A stretch of 64,000 bases of DNA from Halalkalibacter oceani (GCF_023715605.1 NZ_JAMBOL010000008.1:1-64000); one strand, 5' to 3'; shown: positions 50,287-59,551, counted from the stretch's first letter. Translations and numbers: made by a program. Notes: generated by a model not told the origin, from the letters alone.

Positions 50287-52013
50287 CCATCTCTCCCTCC
50301 CCTCTGTATCGAGATCATCTTACGGTAGTCCTCAACACGCTCCAGCAGCTGCTCATGTGTGCCGGCTCCAATCACCTTCCCGCCCTTTAGAAAAAGGATG
50401 TGGTCAGCATGCTTAATCGTGTGCAAACGGTGCGCAACCGTGATCACTGTCGATGATTGGGCCAGCTCGGCTAGCCCCTCTGAGAGAACCCGTTCTGTGT
50501 GCAAATCAAGACCGGTCGTCGGCTCATCAAAGACAATCACCGCCGGCCGCTTTAGAAAAGCGCGTGCGAGAGCGATCCGTTGCCGTTCTCCACCTGAAAG
50601 GCCACGGCCTCCCTCGCCGATTTGCGTTTGATAACCGTCTTTCAAATTTGCGATTACCTCGGCCATCCCAGCCTGCCGGGCCGCCTCTTCAATTTCTTGC
50701 CTGCTTACATCACGGGTGCTGCCAATCGCAATATTCTCAGCGATCGTTCCGCTGAATAAGTAAGGCTGCTGGGAAATATAGCTTACCTTGGCGAACCATG
50801 CTGTTTCGTCATAGGAAGAGAGCGGCTTTCCATCCACCAGCAATTCACCTTGGGAAAGCGGCAGCAGACCACTCAGCACATTGAGAAGTGTCGTTTTCCC
50901 CGATCCACTTGGACCAACAATCGCCACTTGCGCGTACGGGGGAATATCTACGGTCACATCCGTTAAAGCAAACCCTTTTTCTTCATAACGAAAGCCGGCA
51001 TTTCGTAAGGCGATCGCCGGAGGCTGATCATCCGGCAGCGTCAGACCTCCCCATTCCAGCCTCTGTCCTTCTTTCGTCAGCTCTGCTGAAATTTTTGCCG
51101 CGGCGCCCTTGCTGCTGCGGCCGGTATGAAAGGCGCTTCCCAGTTCCTTTAACGCCAAATAAAATTCAGGAGCGAGCACGAGGACAAAGAAGGCGGAGAA
51201 AAAGCTGATCCCCTGAAAGATAATAAGCTGCAAGCTTACTTCGAGCGCGATAATCCCCATGCTGAGCATCGAAATAAATTCAAGCATCAATGAGGAAATG
51301 AAGGCAATTTTCAGTACTTCCATCGTCGCCTCGCGAAAGCCGAGACTGCTCGCGCGGATTACTTCCTTCTGGCGCTTCGCCTGGCCAAAAAGCTTAAGGG
51401 TCACGAGCCCTTGAATCGTATCAAGAAATCTACCCGAGAAGGCGGCGAGCTTCTCCAGCTGCTCCTCCGACTTTGCCTGTGTCTTCATCCCGATAATCGC
51501 CATAAAGAGCGGGATAAACGGCGCTGTCACGATCATAATAATCCCAGTCGGAATATGCTGGGAAAAGACCGCGCCGAGAATGACGAGCGGCACGACCGCT
51601 GTTTGTATCAGCTGCGGAAGATAGGTGCTGTAATAGCTGTCCAGTTCATCGACCGCATCCATCATCATGCTCACCTTCTCTCCCGACTGACGCTGAAGCG
51701 CGGCCTGAAGCGGATCATCCCGGTATTTTTCGAGCAAGGCCCGACGGACCCGCTGTTTCACGCGGGTGGCGATCCCCACGCCGATTCGGCCGTTGATGTA
51801 CGTGAGAAGCGCTCTTGCTCCAAGGACGGCGAGCAGCCCGTATAAAAATGGCAGAACTTCGGCAAAAGACTGCCCCGCTAAAAAGACCCGCTCGACAACC
51901 GTCACGAAGAAATAAGCCTGAGCGACAATCGTCGCCGCCGTCAGCACCGCAATGATGACGAGCCAAATCCGGCTCATTTTATATTCATTTGCAAATTGCT
52001 TGAGTTCCTTCAT
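50283..52013 (-). CDS. cydD: Heterodimeric ABC exporter subunit CydD
   Basis: A 576-residue half-transporter with membrane domain, then ATPase: Walker A GPSGSGKTTLLN, signature LSGGERQRIALARAFL, Walker B VIVFDEPTTGLDLHTE. Partner of CydC in the thiol exporter linked to cytochrome bd. GAGGAG precedes the ATG. A Rex-like operator lies 38 bp upstream of the start codon, suggesting induction at high NADH/NAD, as for B. subtilis cydABCD. Confidence 0.93.
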   Translation of the reverse strand: MKELKQFANEYKMSRIWLVIIAVLTAATIVAQAYFFVTVVERVFLAGQSFAEVLPFLYGLLAVLGARALLTYINGRIGVGIATRVKQRVRRALLEKYRDDPLQAALQRQSGEKVSMMMDAVDELDSYYSTYLPQLIQTAVVPLVILGAVFSQHIPTGIIMIVTAPFIPLFMAIIGMKTQAKSEEQLEKLAAFSGRFLDTIQGLVTLKLFGQAKRQKEVIRASSLGFREATMEVLKIAFISSLMLEFISMLSMGIIALEVSLQLIIFQGISFFSAFFVLVLAPEFYLALKELGSAFHTGRSSKGAAAKISAELTKEGQRLEWGGLTLPDDQPPAIALRNAGFRYEEKGFALTDVTVDIPPYAQVAIVGPSGSGKTTLLNVLSGLLPLSQGELLVDGKPLSSYDETAWFAKVSYISQQPYLFSGTIAENIAIGSTRDVSRQEIEEAARQAGMAEVIANLKDGYQTQIGEGGRGLSGGERQRIALARAFLKRPAVIVFDEPTTGLDLHTERVLSEGLAELAQSSTVITVAHRLHTIKHADHILFLKGGKVIGAGTHEQLLERVEDYRKMISIQRGGRDG

Positions 52014-52050
52014 AGTAAGAATCTCCTCACTGCAAATTATTGTTTCAATT

Positions 52051-52068
52051 TAGTGAAACATTTCACAT
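52051..52068 (-). promoter_or_regulatory. Rex-type operator upstream of cydDC
   Basis: TAGTGAAACATTTCACAT matches the Rex consensus TTGTGAAATATTTCACAA at 15 of 18 positions, with a perfect inner palindrome GTGAAA/TTTCAC. A second overlapping inverted repeat, TGTTTCA/TGAAACA, spans 52041-52060. The rest of 52070-52266 holds only A/T-rich sequence and a short G/C run; no gene seen. Confidence 0.75.
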
Positions 52069-52266
52069 ATCAACTGAAGCAAATACACCTTCGGAACATC
52101 AGAAAGACTTTGCTTCTCCTATTAGTATAGTGGAAACAGGAGAACAATGCCCGCTTTGAGAGTGACTGTTTTATGACAAAAAAAAGCCTGTCCCCCCCTG
52201 GAACAAAGCGATTAAAGAGCTTACAACGGTCCGTACTTCAGAAAACCAAGCCCATTCCAGTTCCCT

Positions 52267-52632
52267 TCACTCATAAACCATTTCTTTCAGTAAATAAATC
52301 GCAAGAAAACTACTGTATATGATTCCATCATAGACTTGTGAATTCATCATAATCAAGCTCACGATCCCAATAAAGAAAAAAAGCTTTATCACCAATGAAG
52401 AAGAAAAGGAAAATTTCTTATTAATAAAGCTGAGAATTGCTTGAAAGATCAACAAGATAATCAGAAAATACACAGAAAATACCACTATACCCAAAACCAG
52501 ATCTTGCTTTGAAAAATGGAGAAGGGTTTCTCTACTTTCACTAATAGAGATAAACATGACGGAAGTAATGAAACTATAAAAACATATAAATATGAAATTT
52601 TTAACACTGACAAACTCTCTCTCATTCTCCAT
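52267..52632 (-). CDS. Hypothetical membrane protein, 121 residues
   Basis: Not recognised. Three or four hydrophobic helices (NFIFICFYSFITSVMFISI; LGIVVFSVYFLIILLIFQAI; LVIKLFFFIGIVSLIMM) separated by short polar loops. The base composition is more A/T-rich than in neighbouring genes, and the ribosome site is weak. It may be a recently acquired or relaxed gene; it is not clearly in an operon with cydDC. Confidence 0.5.
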   Translation of the reverse strand: MENEREFVSVKNFIFICFYSFITSVMFISISESRETLLHFSKQDLVLGIVVFSVYFLIILLIFQAILSFINKKFSFSSSLVIKLFFFIGIVSLIMMNSQVYDGIIYSSFLAIYLLKEMVYE

Positions 52633-52785
52633 CAGCTTATCACACCCATATCATTACTTAGAAGTAAAGTGAACTACTTTTGACCGTCGCAAGTGGAATT
52701 AATATCGACTTATTAGTACTTATATTATCTTTTTTTGGTAATATATTCAATGTTTTTCATTCTTGGCAATGGCTTCACACGCCAC

Positions 52786-52829
52786 AAGCCCGTTGTGAGA
52801 AATCCACTCACAACGGGCTTTTAAAAAAA
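52786..52829. terminator. Perfect 14-bp hairpin terminator
   Basis: AAGCCCGTTGTGAG (52786-52799) pairs with CTCACAACGGGCTT (52807-52820), followed by TTAAAAAAAT. Its position between two leftward genes is odd, as no rightward gene precedes it. The 290-bp gap 52633-52922 holds this stem and the next one only. Confidence 0.6.
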
Positions 52830-52858
52830 TCGTGACGGTTCCGCTCATTGCTTAGAGG

Positions 52859-52893
52859 ATGGGGCAAAAGGTAAAAAACAACCTTTTATCCCG
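52859..52893 (-). terminator. Terminator of the WrbA-type gene
   Basis: GGGGCAAAAGGT (52861-52872) pairs with ACCTTTTATCCC (52881-52892). A member of the recurring GGGCAAAAGG gene-end hairpins. Confidence 0.55.
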
Positions 52894-52922
52894 GCCTTTA
52901 CTAATGTTACGGTGTTTTGCTG

Positions 52923-53585
52923 TTATTGATTTCCTTTTTTCAGCGACTCGGCTACTTGAACGGTGCGTTTCGCTTGGTACTTTGCCGCTTCTTCTACATT
53001 TTCCTGCATATTGCCTTCCTGGTCGACGGTTACACTTGTTCCGTATGGGTTTCCGCCGGAAGCAAACAGCAATGGATCTGTATAGCCAGGAGCGGCGACA
53101 ATCGCACCCCAGTGATACATTGTCGTATAGATGGAAAGAATTGTTGCTTCCTGACCGCCGTGGGCATTGCTCGCTGAAGACATCGCGCTGACAACTTTAT
53201 TCGCTAATTTGCCTGTCGCCCATAATCCGCCAGTCGTGTCAAGAAACTGCTTTACTTGCGCAGGTACGTTACCAAAGCGTGTCGGTGCGCTGAAAATAAT
53301 TGCGTCCGCCCATTCAAGATCGTCAAGCGTTACTTCCGGGACGTCTGAAGTTGCCTCAAGATGAGCCTTCCACGCCGGGTTTGAGGCAATCGCCGCTTCC
53401 GGGGCAAGCTCAGGAACTTTCAGCACTTTCACTTCAGCACCCGCTGCTTTTCCACCTTCTTCAGCCCACTTTGCCATTTGATAATTGGTTCCTGTCGAAC
53501 TGTAGTAAATCACCGCTAATTTGATTGACACATGCTCCAACTCCTTTTGATTAGATTGACCAAATAATTTCGCAAAGAAACCCAT
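52923..53585 (-). CDS. wrbA: NAD(P)H:quinone oxidoreductase, WrbA type
   Basis: FMN flavodoxin-like enzyme that reduces quinones by two electrons, avoiding semiquinones. The 220 residues include the FMN phosphate loop YYSSTGTNYQMAKWAEEG (in part), SAPTRFGNVPAQVKQFLDTTG (in part) and HWGAIVAAPGY. An extra N-terminal stretch of about 20 residues precedes the flavodoxin fold. A palindrome upstream and a MarR-family gene next door suggest control by a quinone-sensing repressor of the MhqR kind. Confidence 0.9.
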   Translation of the reverse strand: MGFFAKLFGQSNQKELEHVSIKLAVIYYSSTGTNYQMAKWAEEGGKAAGAEVKVLKVPELAPEAAIASNPAWKAHLEATSDVPEVTLDDLEWADAIIFSAPTRFGNVPAQVKQFLDTTGGLWATGKLANKVVSAMSSASNAHGGQEATILSIYTTMYHWGAIVAAPGYTDPLLFASGGNPYGTSVTVDQEGNMQENVEEAAKYQAKRTVQVAESLKKGNQ

Positions 53586-53683
53586 TGCTATTCACCTACT
53601 TTTCCCCATTTGGGCCGTGGGTAACCTTCAATAAACGAAAAAACCGGCTCGTTTATCTCTGCTTTATATAGTACCATGTAATA

Positions 53684-53701
53684 TATTCTCAATTCAAGAT
53701 A
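53684..53701. promoter_or_regulatory. MhqR-like operator upstream of wrbA
   Basis: TATTCTCAATTCAAGATA is an imperfect palindrome resembling the B. subtilis MhqR box (ATCTCGAATTCGAGAT). It lies about 100 bp upstream of the wrbA start and 80 bp past the MarR gene end. Confidence 0.45.
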
Positions 53702-53781
53702 TTTTACTTTAATTTTGTAAGTGAATTTAGATTTCTATACTTGGTCTTTCTACATCACTAGGTTGCACATTTCGGCACTAT

Positions 53782-54267
53782 CTATCCCTCGTCTTTCGCA
53801 TCGCGCAGCTTATCGACACCTTGAGCGTAATAGCCTAACTTCTTTAACAATTCAATCAAGCTCGTTTTCTCTTCTGACTCCAGCCCGGCAAAAATCGTCA
53901 TCAGCGCTTCCTTATGGAGAGGGAAAATTTCGTCCATCCGCTCTTTACCTTTCTCTGTAATCGAGGCATGGATGATCCGGCGGTCTGTCGGACAGGGCTT
54001 TCGTCTGATCAGCTGTTTTTTTTCTAATTTATCGACGACATAAGTGATACTGCTGCTGGCAATTAACACCTTTTCGCCGATCTTCTGAATGGGCTGGTCC
54101 CCTTTATGGTAAATAAGCTCCAGCACAGCAAACTCGGTCGGATTCAACCCATAAGACCGGATATCTTCTTCCACCTTTTTTCTTACCGTCTGCACAGCAC
54201 GGGATAATACGATAAATAACTTTAACGATAGTTCCTCACCCGTTGACTCAATCTTCTCTAAAGTCAC
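53782..54267 (-). CDS. MarR-family regulator (MhqR-like)
   Basis: A 161-residue winged-helix repressor with LNPTEFAVLELIYHKGDQPI (in part), VDKLEKKQLIRRKPCPTDRR and ASITEKGKERMDEIFPLH. In the MarR family, the DRR wing and preceding helix bind DNA. The similarity in style to MhqR/YkvE and the adjacent quinone reductase suggest a thiol- or quinone-stress sensor; one Cys is present, in RRKPCPTD. GTG start with AAAGGAGGG upstream. Confidence 0.88.
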   Translation of the reverse strand: MTLEKIESTGEELSLKLFIVLSRAVQTVRKKVEEDIRSYGLNPTEFAVLELIYHKGDQPIQKIGEKVLIASSSITYVVDKLEKKQLIRRKPCPTDRRIIHASITEKGKERMDEIFPLHKEALMTIFAGLESEEKTSLIELLKKLGYYAQGVDKLRDAKDEG

Positions 54268-54331
54268 TTACTATCCCTCCTTTGAACGTAATCTTTTCTC
54301 TTTGATGTTCAACATTCCCCACAATCAAAAA

Positions 54332-54667
54332 TCACTCCCTTGATCCGCCATTACCATCTTCTTCGACTACATATTTAAGAGCCGTCATCTTATTATCCCA
54401 AAATTGCTCATAAAAGGAAAGCCACTCCTTCACCTCAAGCAGGGCCTGCGCTTCAAGCTGATAACGCCTTTCACGTCCTACCTTTTTAGCAGACACAAGC
54501 TTTGATTCTTCAAGGACGCGCAAATGCTTAGAGACCGCAACACGGCTTATTTGGAAATGCTGACTGAGCATCGTCACCGACTGGCGTTCTCCAGCAAGCA
54601 ATCGCAATAATTTCCTTCTTGTCGGATCAGCAATCGCCTGAAAAATATCAAGCTTTTCAGCTCCCAT
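54332..54667 (-). CDS. ArsR-family regulator
   Basis: A 111-residue winged-helix regulator: FQAIADPTRRKLLRLLAGER (in part), SVTMLSQHFQISRVAVSKHL (in part), RVLEESKLVSAKKVGRERRY. No metal-binding cysteine motif is seen, so it belongs with the metal-independent members that accompany SRPBCC genes. Its ATG overlaps the SRPBCC stop as TAATG. It probably autoregulates the pair. Confidence 0.9.
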   Translation of the reverse strand: MGAEKLDIFQAIADPTRRKLLRLLAGERQSVTMLSQHFQISRVAVSKHLRVLEESKLVSAKKVGRERRYQLEAQALLEVKEWLSFYEQFWDNKMTALKYVVEEDGNGGSRE

Positions 54668-55095
54668 TATGCTTCCACCACTTGTCGCAGTCTTTCTTGA
54701 ACGATAGCCTCCCAACCTTGATTCATCCGCTCGCGAATCTCTTTATTCGTTTGTCCAGGTCCTCCCGGATGAATCTCATCAGCGGCTCCCCAGCCTGAGT
54801 GAATGAGGGTAAATTCAGTTTCATCGCCTGTCTCTTTTAAAAGAAAAGTGACTTGCCAGCCCTCTTCTCCCCAGGAAAACGCCAGGCGGTTCGGGGGATC
54901 GAGTTCAAGCACTTTACACGCTGTCGGTCCAAAAGGAGAATGGATCGTAAACGAATAGCCCATCTCCGGCTTGAAATCATTTGGCATAAACCAAGCTTCC
55001 ATTCCCTCCCGTGTTGCGACTGTCTTCCATACTTTCTCAATTGAAGCGCGAAACGTCGCCTGCTTGCGAATTTCAGGTACTTCCATTTTGCTCAT
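54667..55095 (-). CDS. SRPBCC (AHSA1-like) domain protein
   Basis: A 142-residue START/SRPBCC-fold protein. The AHSA1 pattern is seen in ASIEKVWKTVATREGMEAWF, FTIHSPFGPTACKVLELDPP, NRLAFSWGEEGWQVTF and the C-terminal MNQGWEAIVQERL. Such proteins bind hydrophobic ligands; the function of this group is unknown. It is translationally coupled to an ArsR-type regulator, a pair common in Bacillus. AGGAGGGGG precedes the ATG. Confidence 0.9.
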   Translation of the reverse strand: MSKMEVPEIRKQATFRASIEKVWKTVATREGMEAWFMPNDFKPEMGYSFTIHSPFGPTACKVLELDPPNRLAFSWGEEGWQVTFLLKETGDETEFTLIHSGWGAADEIHPGGPGQTNKEIRERMNQGWEAIVQERLRQVVEA

Positions 55096-55265
55096 CTGCC
55101 CCCTCCTGTTTCAGTTGCTTTTGCATTCATCATACGAAACCTTTTGGTTACATGTCAACAAAAAAACCACAGTGCGGCTTTTTCTTATCGTCCCTTACAT
55201 TTCCACTATAATTTTGCAACATAAGGCTACACTATATGTACGAACTCAAATGAGAGGTGATAAAA

Positions 55266-55544
55266 ATGGCAAAGAAGGAAGAGGAATATACGGACTTTTC
55301 AAATGTCGAGACACAGCGCTCGTTTCTAACAGCGGAGGAATTTCCGGAAGGGTCTTACGGTACGCCGAAAGGGAAGGACGTACCCGTGGAGAATAAAAAT
55401 ACCCCGTGGCGAGAGCATCAAACATACTACAATAGCTACGGCTATGAATTTCGCAATTTGCATCAGGACCTTCCCCGCCAGTTTCCCGAGGCTCATCATA
55501 CGCATGATGAAGCCGATAAAAATGAAGAAGAGCCTTACACATAA
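55266..55544 (+). CDS. Small acidic conserved protein, 92 residues
   Basis: Not recognised by name. It is a soluble, charged protein (MAKKEEEYTDFSNVETQRSF; LTAEEFPEGSYGTPKGKDVP; WREHQTYYNSYGYEFRNLHQ) with a His/Asp/Glu-rich tail. The style is of small Bacillaceae cytosolic proteins linked to sporulation or stress, but I cannot assign it. ATG at 55266 with GAGAGGTGA upstream. It ends just before a strong terminator. Confidence 0.7.
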   Translation: MAKKEEEYTDFSNVETQRSFLTAEEFPEGSYGTPKGKDVPVENKNTPWREHQTYYNSYGYEFRNLHQDLPRQFPEAHHTHDEADKNEEEPYT

Positions 55545-55548
55545 CAAA

Positions 55549-55585
55549 GCTGCTGAAAATGTGAAAGTCGGACGTTTTCAGCAGC
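55549..55585 (+). terminator. Terminator of the 92-residue gene
   Basis: GCTGCTGAAAA (55549-55559) pairs perfectly with TTTTCAGCAGC (55575-55585), then GGCCTTTTTCCCTTTTTT. The stem is the same GCTGCTGAAAA hairpin as the left end of the MITE-like repeats. Confidence 0.8.
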
Positions 55586-55910
55586 GGCCTTTTTCCCTTT
55601 TTTGAAAAGGAATAACGTTTGAAAACTGGTAGAAGGCCTGTCGTTCTTTTTCATGTGGAATGAGGCGGTGGACATCTTCGAGCTGCGCAACTCGCCTTAA
55701 TTCCGTCAGCAGAACATCATGAAGTGACCTCGTCTCCAATTCAGCAAGCAAAACTGCGTTTAAGCTAAACCACTCGATGCTTTTCGTTTGAAACTGTTCT
55801 AGTTCATTCCAGCGTAAATAGCGGTAGGCAATCGGCGGCAATGCCGCCTCGCATGTCGGTTCCAGCAGACTTTCGCAGCATTTCTTTACAGTTTGTTGAT
55901 GTTGGTTCAT
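55578..55910 (-). CDS. Hypothetical protein, 110 residues
   Basis: Not recognised. A soluble protein with N-terminal CC motif (VKKCCESLLEPTCEAALPPI) and helical middle (LNAVLLAELETRSLHDVLLT). AAAAGGA lies about 9 bases before the ATG. Its end overlaps the terminator of the convergent gene. Nothing in its surroundings points to a function; the 290 bp upstream hold only hairpins, including GGCCGGACG-type stems near 56025-56065. Confidence 0.55.
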   Translation of the reverse strand: MNQHQQTVKKCCESLLEPTCEAALPPIAYRYLRWNELEQFQTKSIEWFSLNAVLLAELETRSLHDVLLTELRRVAQLEDVHRLIPHEKERQAFYQFSNVIPFQKREKGRC

Positions 55911-56141
55911 GAGCGCACAATCCTTTTTCCAGTCTTCCTTTCATTATATAGAGGAGCCGCCCGCATCCTCTACAATAAAATACAGGCTCCGCTTGAAGAT
56001 ATTAGCATTGAAAAAAAGGATAGGCCGGACGTAAGGTAAAAGAATCTTTGTCCAGCCTCTTTGCTCATACTCCGATTCGGCAATAGCCCGTCACAGGTTT
56101 ATTAGGAGGGGGGCTTCCCAATAACCCTTGTGCCTGAAGAA

Positions 56142-56178
56142 GCTGCTGAAAAAGGATGATTTTCACTTTTTTCAGCTT
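56142..56178 (-). terminator. Hairpin downstream of isocitrate lyase gene
   Basis: GCTGAAAAAG pairs with CTTTTTTCAGC: the GCTGCTGAAAAAG stem of the MITE-like repeats again, in a degenerate single-stem form. Confidence 0.5.
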
Positions 56179-56202
56179 TCAGCGGGCCCCTGCCCGAACG
56201 GC

Positions 56203-57489
56203 TTATTGCTGGAACTGCACTTCTTCGGTAGAGCCCGTTAAGGCAGTCGTCGAAGCTGTCCCGCCTGATACGACCTGTGCCACCTCGTCAAAATAGCCCG
56301 TGCCAACCTCACGCTGATGGCGCGTCGCGGTATACCCGTGCTCCTCCGCCGCAAATTCAGCCTGCTGAAGCTCCGTGTACGCGCCCATTCCACGCTTTTT
56401 ATAGTCTCTGGCCAACTCAAACATACTGTAATTTAAAGAGTGGAAGCCGGCTAATGTGACAAACTGGAATTTGTAGCCCATTTTACTCAATTCGATTTGA
56501 TACGTTTCAATCGCCTCGCGGTCGAGATTGGCTTGCCAGTTGAAGGAAGGAGAGCAATTATAGGCCAGCATTTTTCCAGGAAAACGAGCATGAATCGCTT
56601 CAGCGAACTGCCGTGCCTCCTCCAGACTTGGCTTCGAAGTTTCGCACCAGAGCAAATCAGCATACGGCGCATAGGCGAGACCGCGAGCAATCGCCTGATC
56701 AATTCCAGCCTTTGTCCGGTAAAAGCCCTCTGCTGTTCGCCCCCCGGTAATGAACGGGGCATCCGCCGGATCGATGTCACTCGTAATCAGGTCGGCTGCG
56801 TCGGCATCCGTCCGGGCAATAATGACAGTCGGCACACCAGAAACATCGGCCGCCAGCCGGGCGGAGACGAGGTTGCGAACCGCCGTTTGTGTTGGAATAA
56901 GAACCTTCCCACCCAGGTGGCCGCATTTCTTTTCCGAAGCGAGCTGGTCTTCAAAATGAACGCCCGCCGCCCCGGCTTCAATCATCGCTTTCATCAGCTC
57001 AAAGACATTAAGCTGTCCGCCAAAGCCGGCCTCCGCGTCAGCGACGATCGGGGCGAAATAATCAACATCCCCCTCCCCTTCCATATGCTGAATCTGATCA
57101 GCCCGGGCAAGGGCATTATTCATTCGCTTCACAACCTGAGGGACAGAGTTCGCCGGATACAAGCTTTGATCGGGATACATCTGACCGGCAAGATTGGCAT
57201 CCGCCGCGACCTGCCAGCCGCTTAAGTAAATCGCTTTCAAACCGGCCTTCACCTGCTGGACGGCCTGATTTCCTGTCAGGGCGCCAAGTGATTGAACAAA
57301 AGGTTCTTCTCTTAACAGCTTCCACAGCTTCTCCGCTCCTGCCCTCGCAAGTGTATGCTCAATCTGAATCGAGCCTCTTAGACGCATCACGTCGTCTGCT
57401 GTATACGGCCGCTCGATCCCCTGCCAGCGCGCCTCTGTTTCCCATTGCTCCTGCAGCCTTTCCGCTTCCAATCGTCCATTTTGCTTCAT
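56203..57489 (-). CDS. aceA: Isocitrate lyase
   Basis: Splits isocitrate into glyoxylate and succinate, first step of the glyoxylate bypass that lets cells grow on the acetyl-CoA from fatty acids. The 428 residues include [20 protein letters not shown], the catalytic loop [32 protein letters not shown] and [14 protein letters not shown]. The start at 57489 follows GAGGAGAG; the frame to 57546 is not supported. No malate synthase gene is adjacent. It fits with the fadNAE operon at the other end of the window. Confidence 0.95.
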   Translation of the reverse strand: MKQNGRLEAERLQEQWETEARWQGIERPYTADDVMRLRGSIQIEHTLARAGAEKLWKLLREEPFVQSLGALTGNQAVQQVKAGLKAIYLSGWQVAADANLAGQMYPDQSLYPANSVPQVVKRMNNALARADQIQHMEGEGDVDYFAPIVADAEAGFGGQLNVFELMKAMIEAGAAGVHFEDQLASEKKCGHLGGKVLIPTQTAVRNLVSARLAADVSGVPTVIIARTDADAADLITSDIDPADAPFITGGRTAEGFYRTKAGIDQAIARGLAYAPYADLLWCETSKPSLEEARQFAEAIHARFPGKMLAYNCSPSFNWQANLDREAIETYQIELSKMGYKFQFVTLAGFHSLNYSMFELARDYKKRGMGAYTELQQAEFAAEEHGYTATRHQREVGTGYFDEVAQVVSGGTASTTALTGSTEEVQFQQ

Positions 57490-57564
57490 CATACTCTCCT
57501 CATCTCCTGTCTTTATAATGTTTTGCAAAATATCTGTCGTCCCCATTTCATACTAGCAATGTAC

Positions 57565-57619
57565 TATAACAGAATATATTTTGCATTTTTATAATATAAC
57601 AGAAACGACATAAAAACAA
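57565..57619 (-). promoter_or_regulatory. aceA promoter with repeated TATAACAGAA operators
   Basis: TTGTTT (57614-57619) and TATTAT (57591-57596) are 17 bp apart on the minus strand. TATAACAGAA occurs at 57565-57574 and 57595-57604 (30 bp apart, three helical turns) and inverted as TTCTGTTATA at 57684-57693. Two copies overlap the -10 and the start region, so a repressor site is likely. Confidence 0.55.
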
Positions 57620-57701
57620 TCACTTATTTTAAAATTTTTTGACTATTTTTATGATTTGTCTTATAAATCCTCTAATTCCCCTTTTCTGTTATACATCAGA
57701 A

Positions 57702-57748
57702 CAACAAAAAAAATGCCGCCAAAGGTTGTGTTTCAACCTTGTGACAGC
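57702..57748 (-). terminator. Terminator of the mntABCD operon
   Basis: On the minus strand ATGCTGTCACAAGGTTG pairs with CAACCTTTGGCGGCAT, followed by TTTTTTTTG. Confidence 0.85.
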
Positions 57749-57758
57749 ATTCCTTTCG

Positions 57759-58628
57759 CTATGATTTTACAGCATGCAGCCGTTTAGAGACTAAGCCGTG
57801 CTTCGGTGAAAAGATAAAACTGATCAGAAACACCAGGCCTGTCGCAAAAGCCATTGAGCCGGAGATCGACGTATCGATCCAGGCTGCGAGATAATAGCCG
57901 ACGATTGCTGAAATGACGCCAAAGGAGCTGCTCAGAACAAGCATTGTCAACAGCTTATCTGTCCACAAATAGGCGGAAGCAGCCGGAGTAATCAGCATCG
58001 CCACGACCATAATCGCTCCAACAGCATCGAACGAAGCGACCGTCGTAATCGAAACGAGGCTCATAAAAAGATAATGCATCAGCAGGACCGGTATGCCTAA
58101 GCTTGCCGCCAGCGCCGGATCAAATGAGGTGATTTTCCACTCTTTATACAAAGCAATGACGAAGAAGAGGACAATCAGAAAGACAAGGGCCAGCATCGCC
58201 GTCGTTCTTGGAATTTCCCCGATGACCGGCAGCTCCATCATATTAAAAGGGACAAAGGTGATCTCGCCCATTAACGCATGCTTCACATCAAGATGAGCAT
58301 TTCCAGCTGACGTCGCAATTAAAATAACGCCAATTGAAAATAAAGTCGTAAAGACAATTCCCATTGACGCATGAAGCTCAATGTCCAATGAATGGAGCCA
58401 TTGGACGAGAAAGGCAGTCAGCAAACCGGCGAGAATCGCTCCGATTAGCATATGCGGGCCTTGGAGTTCCCGCGTGATCAAAAAAGCAATGACGATCCCG
58501 AGCAGGACGGTATGACTGATCGCATCCGACATCATCGCCATCTTTCGCAAAATAAGAAACACGCCGATCAAGCCGCAAGACAGACCAACTAAAGACGCCG
58601 TCAAAAGAATCCAGGCTGTATACGTCAT
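57759..58628 (-). CDS. mntD: Manganese ABC transporter permease MntD
   Basis: A 289-residue ABC-3-family metal permease with about eight helices (FLILRKMAMMSDAISHTVLL; FDAVGAIMVVAMLITPAASA). Its ATG overlaps the end of the preceding permease by 4 bp. Two different permease genes with an ATPase and a Glu-type binding protein is the MntABCD layout of Bacillus, as opposed to zinc systems with one permease. Confidence 0.9.
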   Translation of the reverse strand: MTYTAWILLTASLVGLSCGLIGVFLILRKMAMMSDAISHTVLLGIVIAFLITRELQGPHMLIGAILAGLLTAFLVQWLHSLDIELHASMGIVFTTLFSIGVILIATSAGNAHLDVKHALMGEITFVPFNMMELPVIGEIPRTTAMLALVFLIVLFFVIALYKEWKITSFDPALAASLGIPVLLMHYLFMSLVSITTVASFDAVGAIMVVAMLITPAASAYLWTDKLLTMLVLSSSFGVISAIVGYYLAAWIDTSISGSMAFATGLVFLISFIFSPKHGLVSKRLHAVKS

Positions 58629-59551
58629 GATCCTACCCCTTTAGTATAAAGCTGTGCCTTCTGCTGCTCCCGCTCTACTTGCTTTTTCTGAGCCTTAAAT
58701 TGCAAATGTTGGACCAATACCCCTTTTTCCTTGCCGAAAAGAAGGGAAACGACAAAGCAGGCAGCCGCGGCGACAACGATAAACGGACCTGTCGGCCAGC
58801 CGCTTCCTAACGCACTGATCGCGGTGCCGACCGAGCCAGCTATCCCGCCAACGATTGCTGATAGCAGAACCATCCATTTAAACGATTGCGTCCAGTAACG
58901 CGCGCTGACCGGCGGAATAATCAGTAAAGCGGCGATCAAGATGACGCCGACCGCTTGGATGCCGATAACGATCGTCATGACCAGCACAGCTGTATAAAGT
59001 ATATTCATCCACGTCAGCGACAAACCGAGCCCTTTGGCAAAGCCCGCATCAAACAAATAAAGCTTCCACTCCTTAAAGCCGATTACAACTACGAAGATGA
59101 CGAGAAGCGCTAAGCTGGTCATCGTATACACATCGGCGCGGACCATCGATGCTGCCTGACCGAAAATGAAGCTGTCCAGACCGCTCTGATTTCCGCCGGC
59201 TGTCCGGTTCACCACCGTTAACAGCATAATTCCGAGCCCAAAAAAGACCGAAAGCACCATGCCCATCGCTGTATCAGCGGTTACCCGTGTCGCCGATTGA
59301 ATCCATTGAATAAAGAAGGCACCGAGCAAGGCGCTGATCGCCGCTCCGATAATCATAATGAACAAATTCTTTTCTCCTAATAGGAAAAAAGCGAGCACCA
59401 CCCCGGGTAGGGAGGCGTGAGCAAGCGCATCACTCATCAGGCTCTGCTTGCGCCAATAAGCGAGGCAGCCAATCGTGCCAGCCGCAATTCCAAGAATCAT
59501 CGTACTAATCAATACCCATTGAGTGTTACTACTTAAGAGAATGGACCACAT
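58625..59551 (-). CDS. mntC: Manganese ABC transporter permease MntC
   Basis: A 308-residue ABC-3-family permease (CLAYWRKQSLMSDALAHASL; IQAVGVILIAALLIIPPVSA) with a charged C-terminal tail rich in Lys and Gln. Its beginning overlaps the ATPase gene by 23 bp. Forms the membrane pore with MntD. Confidence 0.9.
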   Translation of the reverse strand: MWSILLSSNTQWVLISTMILGIAAGTIGCLAYWRKQSLMSDALAHASLPGVVLAFFLLGEKNLFIMIIGAAISALLGAFFIQWIQSATRVTADTAMGMVLSVFFGLGIMLLTVVNRTAGGNQSGLDSFIFGQAASMVRADVYTMTSLALLVIFVVVIGFKEWKLYLFDAGFAKGLGLSLTWMNILYTAVLVMTIVIGIQAVGVILIAALLIIPPVSARYWTQSFKWMVLLSAIVGGIAGSVGTAISALGSGWPTGPFIVVAAAACFVVSLLFGKEKGVLVQHLQFKAQKKQVEREQQKAQLYTKGVGS

